From JAMHWD01 sp035911135 (GTDB lineage: Bacteria > Pseudomonadota > Alphaproteobacteria > Micavibrionales > Micavibrionaceae), in assembly GCA_035911135.1 (NCBI GenBank), contig JAMHWD010000017.1, positions 1-64,000 of the forward strand: a DNA stretch of 64,000 nucleotides, given 5' to 3'. Numbering within the stretch: position 1 is the first letter of the stretch; each line of letters opens with the position of its first letter. Both the position numbers and the translations under genes were made by a program. The notes below the pieces were generated by a model, which saw only the letters and a list, made by a program, of their open reading frames with translations, had not been told where the DNA came from and searched no databases. Positions 8,968 to 16,989 of the stretch are shown here, piece after piece.

Positions 8968-11115
8968 CTAATTAAAGCCGATCTCGCGCAGCACCGTATC
9001 ATAGGCACCGCGCAAGACCCGCATGACCGGGCTTTGCGCCTTGGCAGAAATAACAAGCACGCCGCGCTCGGTCACGGGCACATCACGGCCTTGCGTATCT
9101 TGTGTAAAGGATATCCGGTAATGACTGGTGCGCGGGACCAGCCCTTCGCCTTCCGCCGGATCGCGGTAAGGGTCTGCCGCAATAGCGCCTCCATAAACGG
9201 AAGATAGATCCGGCCAATCCAGAGTTTTGGCGGCAACAGTATCAACCCGGACGAAATGAATATCTTCTGAAGATTTTCCGCCCCATACCGTGGCATCAGG
9301 AAAAAATTCTGCCTTTGGGTTATCCCCCATGCGGCGAAGCTGGGCCTCATCAAGATATCCTGTAATGCCCGCCTGTCCGGGGCCGACAAGGCTAAGGATC
9401 GGTTCGTCCGGCCGTATGAAACGCCTGGCATGAATGTCAGGATTCACATCGGTAATCACGCCATCAAACGCAGCATGAATAACCAGTTGCGCTTCGCGTT
9501 CGCGCAGGGCCTTGAGACGGGATTTAAGCGTTTCAATATCATTATCCAGACCGGCATATTTCTGGCGAATGGCGATATTGCTCTGGCTGCGCCGCGCCAG
9601 CGTCTCAAATCCCTTAAGCCGGGCTTCTTCGCGGGCTATATCACGGGATAGCTCGTTGGATTGCAACGCCACCAGCAAGTCGCCCTGGCGCACTAAAGCG
9701 CCCGGCGCGATTTCACCCACCTGCAATATTGCGGAAGGAGCCGGCGCATAAATCATCTGAAACTGCGCGGCATGGCGCATGGCTGGCACATGGGCGCTGG
9801 TCTGCCATGGTACAAACCCGGCTATTACAAGCATCCCCAATGCGCCCATAACCAATCGCCCACGCGTTGCATTGAATATATCCCCGCGCCGGCGCAACCA
9901 GATGACAAATTCAGACAAGGCCGGCATCATGATAAAGAAATAAATTTCCACCATCATCAATATCAGGCCCAAGGGCTTGAAGAAGACGTGATACACCAAA
10001 AGCGCAATCCCCAGAAAAAGGAAAAAGCGATAGACAATAACCGCATAGCCAAAGGCGATCATAAAGCGCTGGCGCGCCGCAGGCACCATTTCCGGCGACG
10101 CATCTTTAAAGGCAAATAGCAGGCGGCGCAAATGCCAGCGCGCAAAATCAGTGGCGCGTTTATGCAGATTTTCAATACCCAGCGCATCCGAAAGCACATA
10201 ATAACCATCAAAGCGCATCAGCGGATTAAGATTGATCAGCAACGACCCCGCCAGCGATATGATTACCGCCGAAAAGCATATGGCCTGCCCCAGGCTTGCA
10301 GGCGGCAGCATATGCCAGCCTATAAGCGCCCCGGCCGCAATGACAAGTTCCGCAGCAACCCCGGCCAGCCCGATCTGCATCCGCGCAAACCGGGATTTCA
10401 AACGCCACGCGCCCGTTGTCTCGGTATAAAGCATCGGATAAAGAACCATGAATGCCAGACCCATATGCGGCACATATACGCCATGCCGGGCGGCGGTAAG
10501 GGCGTGTGCACATTCATGGATGACTTTAATACCAACGAAAGCAATCGCCATGATCGCCAAGCCTTCCGGCGACCAAAGACGCATAAAGGTATTCATAAAT
10601 TCATCAAGCCGCGGCAATGTCAGAAAAACACCTGCACACAAGGTCAGCAGCCAAAAATAAAAAAATCCGCGCGTGTACAAAAATCCCGCATAGGGCATAG
10701 CCCTGTTGAGGGTGGCCTGCGGTTTAAACAGCGGTATTGTAAAAAAGAGATAGCCATGCAAAAGGCGGCTGAGCCAGTGCGGCTCTGCGGATGGGCGATC
10801 TGCAGCGCTTGATGGGATAAATCCATGGCGCTTGAGAAATACAAAAAGGGCGGCGATATCTTCAGGTGCAGGAGAGAGTGTTGTCTCGTTCCTGACAGCC
10901 CTGATAAGCGCATCAATATCCTGTCCGCCATTAAAACGGGCAAGACATTCATATTCCGCCCATCCGATACGAAAATATTTATTGGAAACAGGATTATACA
11001 ATACCCAGCTTGGAGTTCCATCATCCTGTGCGGGGCCTTGCAATATTTCAATCCCCGGATTAAGGGCCGTAATACGGATATTTTTCAGTGCATCCATATC
11101 GCCATTACTTGCCAT
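8968..11115 (-). CDS. Membrane M50 (site-2-protease-like) peptidase fused to an HlyD-type adaptor
   Basis: The 715-residue protein has three parts. Residues 15-100 resemble a PqqD-like winged-helix domain, often used to bind peptide leaders. Residues 115-430 form a polytopic membrane domain with H-E-C-A-H at 200-204 and N-L-N-P-L-M-R-F-D-G at 295-304, the zinc-binding and Asp motifs of M50 peptidases. Residues about 440-715 form an HlyD-like periplasmic region with a biotinyl-lipoyl half-motif and a coiled coil. Such proteins are annotated as putative peptide zinc metalloproteases. It is the last gene of a minus-strand run with two more adaptors and a TolC homologue, implying processing linked to export. 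The substrate is unknown. Confidence 0.8.
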   Translation of the reverse strand: MASNGDMDALKNIRITALNPGIEILQGPAQDDGTPSWVLYNPVSNKYFRIGWAEYECLARFNGGQDIDALIRAVRNETTLSPAPEDIAALFVFLKRHGFIPSSAADRPSAEPHWLSRLLHGYLFFTIPLFKPQATLNRAMPYAGFLYTRGFFYFWLLTLCAGVFLTLPRLDEFMNTFMRLWSPEGLAIMAIAFVGIKVIHECAHALTAARHGVYVPHMGLAFMVLYPMLYTETTGAWRLKSRFARMQIGLAGVAAELVIAAGALIGWHMLPPASLGQAICFSAVIISLAGSLLINLNPLMRFDGYYVLSDALGIENLHKRATDFARWHLRRLLFAFKDASPEMVPAARQRFMIAFGYAVIVYRFFLFLGIALLVYHVFFKPLGLILMMVEIYFFIMMPALSEFVIWLRRRGDIFNATRGRLVMGALGMLVIAGFVPWQTSAHVPAMRHAAQFQMIYAPAPSAILQVGEIAPGALVRQGDLLVALQSNELSRDIAREEARLKGFETLARRSQSNIAIRQKYAGLDNDIETLKSRLKALREREAQLVIHAAFDGVITDVNPDIHARRFIRPDEPILSLVGPGQAGITGYLDEAQLRRMGDNPKAEFFPDATVWGGKSSEDIHFVRVDTVAAKTLDWPDLSSVYGGAIAADPYRDPAEGEGLVPRTSHYRISFTQDTQGRDVPVTERGVLVISAKAQSPVMRVLRGAYDTVLREIGFN

Positions 11116-11121
11116 GGTTTT

Positions 11122-12423
11122 CTACACCCCAAATACCTGACGCAGATAAATCAGCGGCCGGCGCAACATCGCATAACCCAATACGGACCAGTCACTGTAA
11201 ACACGCGCTGTCCCCTGCCAGCCGATCCGCAGATCCTCACCTTCCGGCAATTTGGCCCGCATTTTATACGTCAGTAGCCCATCTGCATCCGCGCTGGCCT
11301 GATAGCCCATAGTGGATAATATGGTTTCATAACGCGATAAGGGATCGGCCTGCAGATGAAAACTCACCGCATCGCCTTTTTGAAACGGCAGCATCGAAGA
11401 GGCCGGAATCCGGATCAGGAGCTCCACCTGCGCCGGATCGGCAACCATCATCAGCCGGTCGCCAGTGCGAACCGGACGGCCTTCGATTGCATTCACATCC
11501 GAAAATACGGCAACGCCTTCCTTGCCTGCCCGTATTTCCCCCTTATCCAAAAGACCTTTTGTATAGTTATAAGAAACCTGCAAGGTATCAATCTCGGCAC
11601 GCAAGGCCTGAAGCTCAGCTTTTTTCTCAGGCGCAGCCAGAGATTCCCGCGCCGCCCGGTCCAGCTTGGCCTGCGCCGCACGAAGATTGCCCTCGGATGT
11701 TTCAGCCTCCGCCGCCAGTGCCTCGCGGTCCATGCGCGCCACTATGGCATCGGCGCTGACTTTATCACCGGGATGAATATCAACCTTCTGGATAATCCCA
11801 TCAAAAGGCGCGGTTACAACGCGCGGGCTGCGGGCAACGATTTCCACGGGCGCGGTTGCCGATAATTTGACCGGAAGGAAAAAAGCCAAAATCAAGGCCG
11901 CCGCTATTATCTTTTTATAGCGCCGCCATCCATGGGCCGCATCCTTGATATTCAGCCGCCCTGATCCGCGCTGTGCGCGCAGCGCATGGCCTGCGACCTC
12001 GCCGATATCTTTGAGGATATTTATTTCCGGCGATTCAAAATCATGATCACGTTCCAGCCAAAGCCAGTGCTCTTCCTTACCGGAATTATGATCCAAAGGA
12101 GCCAGCGCCACATAAGCCCCGCCCCATGCCGCAAGCGGCAATATATCATCGCCCGAAACGACAAGAACCTCATGGCCGGCCTTGGTAAGAAAATCAGGCG
12201 CCAGAGATTTAATTGCCTGAGCAAACGGCCCTTCGCCATCAATAACCGCATTACCGGAAACGCCTTCCGGAAAAACATCCCTGCCCGATTTTACCAACAA
12301 TATGGCGCGGTCATACGCAATGACATTCTTGGTCTGATTTAATATACGGAAATGAAGATCGCCGCGTGTTTGCGCCCCGATAAAGGATTTATAGAGATCC
12401 AAAAGCGCAAAAACCTTATCCAT
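11122..12423 (-). CDS. GAF-domain HlyD-family membrane adaptor
   Basis: The 433-residue protein has an N-terminal GAF-like region (about 10-150) predicted to be cytosolic, one transmembrane segment near 172-188, then a periplasmic HlyD-type adaptor: lipoyl-like V-T-A-P-F-D-G-I-I-Q-K-V-D-I-H-P-G-D-K-V, a coiled-coil hairpin (about 235-300) and a beta-barrel region. The GAF part could sense a small ligand and gate the adaptor; that is inference. It lies 6 bases before the M50-HlyD gene and 9 bases after the repeat-bearing adaptor, so these are one operon. No ATPase or RND pump lies next to it. Confidence 0.8.
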   Translation of the reverse strand: MDKVFALLDLYKSFIGAQTRGDLHFRILNQTKNVIAYDRAILLVKSGRDVFPEGVSGNAVIDGEGPFAQAIKSLAPDFLTKAGHEVLVVSGDDILPLAAWGGAYVALAPLDHNSGKEEHWLWLERDHDFESPEINILKDIGEVAGHALRAQRGSGRLNIKDAAHGWRRYKKIIAAALILAFFLPVKLSATAPVEIVARSPRVVTAPFDGIIQKVDIHPGDKVSADAIVARMDREALAAEAETSEGNLRAAQAKLDRAARESLAAPEKKAELQALRAEIDTLQVSYNYTKGLLDKGEIRAGKEGVAVFSDVNAIEGRPVRTGDRLMMVADPAQVELLIRIPASSMLPFQKGDAVSFHLQADPLSRYETILSTMGYQASADADGLLTYKMRAKLPEGEDLRIGWQGTARVYSDWSVLGYAMLRRPLIYLRQVFGV

Positions 12424-12432
12424 GACAGCGGC

Positions 12433-13983
12433 CTATGGCGTTTTCTTTTCAGAAGGAATTTCAAGGAACCCGTACAGGCCGCGCTCACGGATACGCTCGG
12501 CATCTATCATCAGCTTGCCGCTCATGCCCGGCAGCAGGGGAACTTCATAGGGCGCAAGCTTGGCACGCACCTGAATGGATTGGCTGACCGGGTCAATTTC
12601 ACCGTGAAATCTGGTAATCTCGGCCTCATAACTGCCGCCCGTCTCCCCCAGCGTCAGTGTGACAGGCGCGCCAATATTCACCCAGCGCAACCAGCGCGAG
12701 GGCAATAAAAACTCAACCTCCAGATCATCCAGAGAACCAACCTCCATCAATACGCGGTCCGTGCGCGTATATTCATTGGCATTGGCAAGGCGGTTTGTTA
12801 CGCGCCCGTCATAGGCGGCATGAATTTCACAGCTTTGCATGCGCGCCTCGATAATCTTGGCCTGCGCTTCGGCCTTGGCACTTTCATTCTCGACTTCCAT
12901 CTGTTCGATATTGGAAATCAGATCAAGCTTAAACAGCTTGGCGCTGCGGGCTGATTTTTGCGCGGTAAGCGATGTCTGGAATCGCAAAGCCTCCAATTCG
13001 GCCAGCAAATCCTTGCAGTCATAGGTAATAAGAACATCACCCTTTTTGAACATCTCGCCATTATCAAAATTAATCGCCGTGATGCGCCCATCGCGGCTTG
13101 AGGAAATAACGGTGGATTTCTGCGGCACAAGAACCGCCTCAACCTCCAGCGTTGCCTCTTCGATAGGATAATGGTTATCTTCTTCCTCTTCTGCCGCCGC
13201 CGTGGCCGCAGCAGCTTCTGCTGCTGAATTTTCCAGTCCTGCCGCGGGTTCCAACGCTGCCAATGCCTGGCCTTCATGCAAGATTTGCTGCGCGATCTGG
13301 ATATCCGGCGCAGGCGCAGATTGCGGAAGAAAATTACCCGCTTCCTCGGCCAGGGCGCTGAAAAATCCGCTGACATTCGTATTGATATCATTGGCGCCTT
13401 GCACAAATGAGCGCCAGCCGCCTGAAAAATCAATGACCGGCATGGCCGGGAGAGAAATTTCCGGCAAGGATATTTCAGGCAAGCTTATTTGCGGGATCTC
13501 AATTTCAGGCAATTCAATTTCGGGCAATTCAACGGAAGGCCATTCCAGATCAGGCCATTCAAAGGCAGGTAAGGATATCTCCGGCCAGGAAAATTCAGGT
13601 ATTTCAATATCCGGCATGTCGATTTCCGGGATCGTAATTTCCGGCAAGGTTACGTCCGGAAACTCAAATGACGGCCATGAAATTTCAGGGATGGCAATTT
13701 CAGGCATACGGATACTTACCAGACCATCTTGAAAATTTTGTGCATATTGCGTTGCGCTGGCTCCCGCATTCTCCCATGCCGCCATACCAGCCGCAGGAGC
13801 GTCTCTGATTTCCATCAAAGCCTCATTGCGCCAGTCAGTGCGGTATTCAAGAGCCACCGCCCCCGCCGCAACGCTTGCAAAAAGGGTTATAAATGCCAAT
13901 GCACCTACGATTTTCCGGCGCGCCGGCGCAGGAGCATCGATAGTTTCCGGCACAATTTTTATATCAGGAGACATTTCGCTCAT
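12433..13983 (-). CDS. HlyD-family adaptor with a long proline-every-fifth-residue repeat
   Basis: The 516-residue protein has one N-terminal transmembrane segment (about 25-46), then residues 91-184 consisting of about 18 five-residue units of the form hydrophobic-x-hydrophobic-Pro-acidic. After an Ala/Glu-rich linker the last 250 residues are an HlyD-like adaptor with a lipoyl half-motif (S-S-S-R-D-G-R-I-T-A-I-N-F-D-N-G-E), a coiled coil and a beta-barrel region. The C-terminal adaptor is clear; the repeat is not part of usual HlyD proteins. The start overlaps the stop of the TolC-like gene in an ATGA, showing tight coupling. The repeat probably forms an extended rod across the periplasm, which is inference. 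Confidence 0.8.
   Translation of the reverse strand: MSEMSPDIKIVPETIDAPAPARRKIVGALAFITLFASVAAGAVALEYRTDWRNEALMEIRDAPAAGMAAWENAGASATQYAQNFQDGLVSIRMPEIAIPEISWPSFEFPDVTLPEITIPEIDMPDIEIPEFSWPEISLPAFEWPDLEWPSVELPEIELPEIEIPQISLPEISLPEISLPAMPVIDFSGGWRSFVQGANDINTNVSGFFSALAEEAGNFLPQSAPAPDIQIAQQILHEGQALAALEPAAGLENSAAEAAAATAAAEEEEDNHYPIEEATLEVEAVLVPQKSTVISSSRDGRITAINFDNGEMFKKGDVLITYDCKDLLAELEALRFQTSLTAQKSARSAKLFKLDLISNIEQMEVENESAKAEAQAKIIEARMQSCEIHAAYDGRVTNRLANANEYTRTDRVLMEVGSLDDLEVEFLLPSRWLRWVNIGAPVTLTLGETGGSYEAEITRFHGEIDPVSQSIQVRAKLAPYEVPLLPGMSGKLMIDAERIRERGLYGFLEIPSEKKTP
13432..13713 (-). repeat. In-gene 15-bp-period repeat encoding the Pro-Glu-Ile pentapeptides
   Basis: Residues 91-184 of the adaptor encoded at 12433-13983 repeat every five residues with Pro at position 4, e.g. 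ISWPS, FEFPD, VTLPE, ITIPE, IDMPD, ISLPE. On the plus strand this appears as recurring TTCCGGCAAG/ATTTCAGG-like words with 15-base phase. Units at the C-terminal end (three ISLPx in a row) are nearly identical, suggesting recent unit duplication, while central units have diverged with Trp and Phe. Confidence 0.9.
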
Positions 13984-15416
13984 AACGCCTCCCTTTCGAT
14001 AAGATTATACCCCAGCGTGCCAATCATGGCGGCGATAGCATCCTGATGTTCGGCCTGCACGCGCAGCGCCTTGATAGTGGCCGCGTGAGATTTCAAACGT
14101 GCCGCCAAAGAATCCGGCCCCGCCGACAACCCTTCCTTATGCGCTGCGCTTTTGCTGCTGGCGATATCATTCAGTGCCGCGGCATAGGATTTTGCATCAG
14201 CCGCAAGCTGACGGGTGTAATTCAGCCTGTGCCGTGCAATATGCACCTGCGCCATAACAGCGCCAGCCAAAGCGACGCGGCGTTGATCATTCAATATTTC
14301 AGCATTTTCTGCCGCGCGGATGCGTACCGGCGCCGTTAATATTGATGTCAGGCTTTGTACAATCGTGCCTGAAAAACTTATCCAGCGATCATCTTGCAGG
14401 AAACTATTGCTATCGCGATTTAAAGAAAGCGCAATATCCGCGCCGGGGAACGTGCTGATAACTTCGCGGCGGATCGCACGGTTATCAATATTTTTCTGCG
14501 CCAGAGCCTCCAGCAGTTCAGGCCTGGATTTCAAGGCCCTTTCTTCAAGACCGCGCATATCTGCGGTCATATAATTATCCGCCAGATCCGTATAGTTATC
14601 CGGATCCGATGTCAGCCTTAATTCCCTGTCCTGCGGAATGGACAAAAGGCTTTTTAGCTCAGTGTGCGCCAAGGCCAGTTGCTCGCGCTCGGCATCGAGC
14701 GTTTCCATGGCCTCAAGGATGCTGGCAGAAAATGCGCCGCCTTGCGCCCCGGATATCAGATCGCCATGCTCGGCCGCATCGACATTGCGAAGAGTGCCGC
14801 GCGCTTCGGAGAGCAATGCTGCCGCCTTGCCTTCGGATCGCTCAAGCGCCCATGCCCGCCAATATGCCGCATACACATCACGCTCGATCGTCTGAATAAC
14901 CTTGTCATAGCGGCGCCGGTAAATATCGGCCTCCTCACCCGCGATCTTTACCTCCAGCGCGGTGAGTGCAATATCAAGAATACCCCAGTTCATGGAAAGA
15001 TCATGCGTCTTGCGGTACTGATCCGTGGAATATGAAGGCTCCAGCGACTGCGAACCGGTCAACAGGGAACGGCTGGATGCCGCGCCTTCATTGGAACGCC
15101 CCAGAAAGGATGCCGTATAATCAAAACGCGGAAAAGCATTCAGGCGCTCCAGATCGATCCTGTCTTCCGCCGCCAGAACCTCGTACGCCGCCACGCGCGC
15201 GTCCAGATTCACATTTATGGCGCGATCAAGGGCCTGATAAACACTCAAGCTTACAACTTGCGGCACAGCCTCATCCACAGCCAAAGCCCGGTCACCTGCC
15301 GCAAGCGCGTCATGCTGAGACGTCCCGGCGCGCAATATTTCAGCACGACAACCCGCCAGAAGCACAAAACTGCACCCCAGTAGCAAACCCCAGCGATAAC
15401 GCCCTGATAAAGCCAT
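13980..15416 (-). CDS. TolC-like outer membrane efflux lipoprotein
   Basis: Started at the ATG at 15416 the product has 478 residues and begins with a short signal peptide ending L-L-A-G-C, a lipobox with the lipidated Cys at about residue 23. A longer GTG start at 15482 would put 22 residues before the signal and is unlikely. The rest is mostly helical with two outer-membrane-factor repeats: the A-V-D-E-A-V-P-Q... R-A-I-N-V-N-L-D-A-R-V start, long coiled coils, and T-G-S-Q-S-L-E-P-S type strands. It would form the outer-membrane duct. It is first in the operon, followed by three adaptor proteins. Confidence 0.8.
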   Translation of the reverse strand: MALSGRYRWGLLLGCSFVLLAGCRAEILRAGTSQHDALAAGDRALAVDEAVPQVVSLSVYQALDRAINVNLDARVAAYEVLAAEDRIDLERLNAFPRFDYTASFLGRSNEGAASSRSLLTGSQSLEPSYSTDQYRKTHDLSMNWGILDIALTALEVKIAGEEADIYRRRYDKVIQTIERDVYAAYWRAWALERSEGKAAALLSEARGTLRNVDAAEHGDLISGAQGGAFSASILEAMETLDAEREQLALAHTELKSLLSIPQDRELRLTSDPDNYTDLADNYMTADMRGLEERALKSRPELLEALAQKNIDNRAIRREVISTFPGADIALSLNRDSNSFLQDDRWISFSGTIVQSLTSILTAPVRIRAAENAEILNDQRRVALAGAVMAQVHIARHRLNYTRQLAADAKSYAAALNDIASSKSAAHKEGLSAGPDSLAARLKSHAATIKALRVQAEHQDAIAAMIGTLGYNLIEREAL

Positions 15417-15574
15417 TACTTTTTTCAATACGGAATAAGGCGCGGCCGGACAGCCTTGCCTGTGGACGATAAAATTACCCACTTTGATTCTAAAGGAAAA
15501 TCAATGGCAAAACTAAGAAATGCCTCGGCTTTTAAAAGATATGCACAACTAAATCCACAGCCCGGGATAAGTCG

Positions 15575-15689
15575 TTATTCAAAGACACGCAGTTCCCGCG
15601 GCTTGATGTACACAACCCTCGCCATCTGCCAGTTTACAAGGCTTTTCCTTCGCTTTTGATGCTTTGCATGTCTTGTCTGATAGCTTCAT
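15575..15689 (-). pseudogene. Relic of a DUF4102-type tyrosine integrase (N-terminal fragment)
   Basis: Reading on the minus strand from the ATG at 15689 gives M-K-L-S-D-K-T-C-K-A-S-K-A-K-E-K-P then C-K-L-A-D-G-E-G, which is the start of the arm-binding domain of P4-like integrases. One extra base after the Gly codon breaks the frame; removing it restores L-Y-I-K-P-R-E-L for a few codons before a stop. No catalytic domain follows. The gene points away from the adjacent tRNA-Gly, the usual arrangement for an integrase at its attachment site. The similarity is from memory and short, but the order of conserved residues is convincing. Confidence 0.7.
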
Positions 15690-15850
15690 GATGCCCCCAA
15701 TTTTAGGGCTTCGATGCCCCCACGTTTTTCGATCTGCCCCCATACCTGCCCCCAAAATTAATGGTTGCTAGTGAACAGAAAAATACTAACATGAACAAAA
15801 AATGCCTGGAAGCCCTTTGTTTTACAAGGATTTTGCGAACGTCAGCGAAT

Positions 15851-15883
15851 GCGGGTGAAGGGGGGATTGGAGCGGGTGAAGGG
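15851..15883 (-). repeat. Direct repeat of the tRNA-Gly 3' end (possible attachment-site remnant)
   Basis: GCGGGTGAAGGG occurs at 15851-15862 and again at 15872-15883, the latter inside the tRNA-Gly acceptor/T-stem. A duplicated 3' end of a tRNA beside an integrase relic is what a scarred attachment site looks like. The copies are only 21 bases apart, so this pair is not the two ends of an island; it may reflect a nested or failed integration. Confidence 0.4.
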
Positions 15884-15941
15884 AATCGAACCCTCATAGC
15901 TAGCTTGGAAGGCTAGTGCTTTACCACTAAGCTACACCCGC
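15868..15941 (-). tRNA. tRNA-Gly, anticodon TCC
   Basis: The minus strand reads GCGGGTGTAGCTTAGTGGTA followed by an anticodon arm CTAGC-CTTCCAA-GCTAG, a short variable loop, the T arm GAGGG-TTCGATT-CCCTT and CACCCGC with T as discriminator and an encoded CCA at 15868-15870. The seven-base acceptor stem pairs completely. Loop CTTCCAA gives anticodon TCC (reads GGA/GGG). The gene stands alone, next to an integrase relic, so it probably served as an integration site. Confidence 0.96.
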
Positions 15942-16121
15942 ATTTATGGTTTTCATTTGCGTTTTTACAGCGTTACTTGTCGCGCGCGTATCATTTACAC
16001 GCTTTGCTCCTCGTGCCTTGTAAAATCCCAAAGCGAAATAAAAACAATAGACCCCACTATCTATCGGCTTTTGGCCGGGAAATCAAGGATGAGTTTCAAA
16101 GCCCCGGATACGGCCTATCCC

Positions 16122-16817
16122 CTAGCAACCGGCGGTATCCTCGTCCGATCCGGCCGGATAAAGGGCGCTGGGCTGCTGGATGATCCAGACGCGGAAACAG
16201 GTTTCCCCGGCGGCGCATTCGGTTTCATCGTCCGTATCCATGGTAAAGGCCCCGGTGATCGCATCGGCCTCGCATTCCGAGAATTTCTCATCCAGCTTGG
16301 TCAGCGCGTCTTTCAGATAAGCATCCGATTTCGTCGTGCGCGTCCAGAAAAATACCCCGTCCGTCCCGTTATACCATTGCCATTCCTCGAACAATGCCGG
16401 CGGCGCAGGCAGGAATTTGCCCGTATTGCCGGCAAAAACAGGCTGGTGATTATTCTGGGTGCCGTCATTATGACCGGGGCAGCGAATATTGCGCGCCAAT
16501 CTGTCAGAGGCCGGGGTGTCGAGATAAGTGGAGTTTGGTTTTAAAGGATAGATTTTATTGGCGCCAACATCACTGGTATCAATGGCGGGATCCTGATCCC
16601 CGTTGCCATAGCGCAGGACGCATTCCTGCACAGCGGAGCGGATCTGGTCGATCTGGCTCTGGATTTCGGTGGCGGATTTCAACGAGCCTTGCGAGGATGT
16701 CTGCTGGCTGGATGGCTCCATGAAGGTCACCGTCAACGCCGCCAGCAAGGCAATCGCAATCAGGATATACACTAGGGCGCTGCCGCGCTCGGATTTTCTG
16801 GAATTTACAAGACGCAT
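16122..16817 (-). CDS. Pilin-like protein (class III-type signal, no Glu5)
   Basis: The 231-residue protein begins with a 12-residue basic leader ending R-K-S-E-R-G, followed by S-A-L-V-Y-I-L-I-A-I-A-L-L-A-A-L-T, the layout of type IV pilin and pseudopilin precursors cut after Gly by prepilin peptidase. The mature position 5 is Tyr, not the usual Glu. The rest is a soluble domain with several Cys residues and no recognised family. It is the last gene of the minus-strand pilus/secretion cluster, 172 bases after a second protein of the same type. It may be a minor pilin or pseudopilin. Confidence 0.65.
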   Translation of the reverse strand: MRLVNSRKSERGSALVYILIAIALLAALTVTFMEPSSQQTSSQGSLKSATEIQSQIDQIRSAVQECVLRYGNGDQDPAIDTSDVGANKIYPLKPNSTYLDTPASDRLARNIRCPGHNDGTQNNHQPVFAGNTGKFLPAPPALFEEWQWYNGTDGVFFWTRTTKSDAYLKDALTKLDEKFSECEADAITGAFTMDTDDETECAAGETCFRVWIIQQPSALYPAGSDEDTAGC

Positions 16818-16834
16818 AAGTTGATCCTTTTGAA

Positions 16835-16899
16835 CGTCATTACATTACACGGCCCGTCCGTGTAATCCATGGATCACACGCATAAAGCGTGTGATGACG
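16835..16899. repeat. Double-hairpin intergenic repeat, copy 1
   Basis: Two adjacent stem-loops: ATTACACGG pairs with CCGTGTAAT, and ATCACACGC pairs with GCGTGTGAT. They are flanked by CGTCAT at the left and ATGACG at the right, so the whole unit is itself an inverted repeat. A second copy at 34514-34599 has the same plan with different but still pairing stem bases. It lies between the two pilin-like genes. This is a REP/MITE-like chromosomal repeat similar to elements common in alphaproteobacteria. Confidence 0.8.
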
Positions 16900-16914
16900 G
16901 TACCGTAAAATAAA

Positions 16915-16953
16915 GATCCCCGCTTCCAGTATTCTACACCGAAAGCAGGGATC
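16915..16953 (-). terminator. Stem-loop downstream of the first pilin-like gene
   Basis: GATCCCCGCTT (16915-16925) pairs with AAGCAGGGATC (16943-16953) with one mismatch across a 17-base loop. On the minus strand the stem is followed by TTTATTTTACGG, a short T-rich tract. It could terminate or attenuate transcription after the gene at 16990-17724, giving different levels for the last gene. Alternatively it is part of the neighbouring repeat. Not firm. Confidence 0.4.
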
Positions 16954-16989
16954 CGAGAAAGAGAGAAAGAATTTTTTAGTCCCTACAGA

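Noticed and set aside
15456..15659. Plus-strand small frame at the export operon start
   Set aside because: It overlaps the antisense integrase relic and has no family features.
15703..15897. Minus-strand frame overlapping the tRNA-Gly 3' end
   Set aside because: It starts inside the tRNA; such frames are common tRNA shadows.
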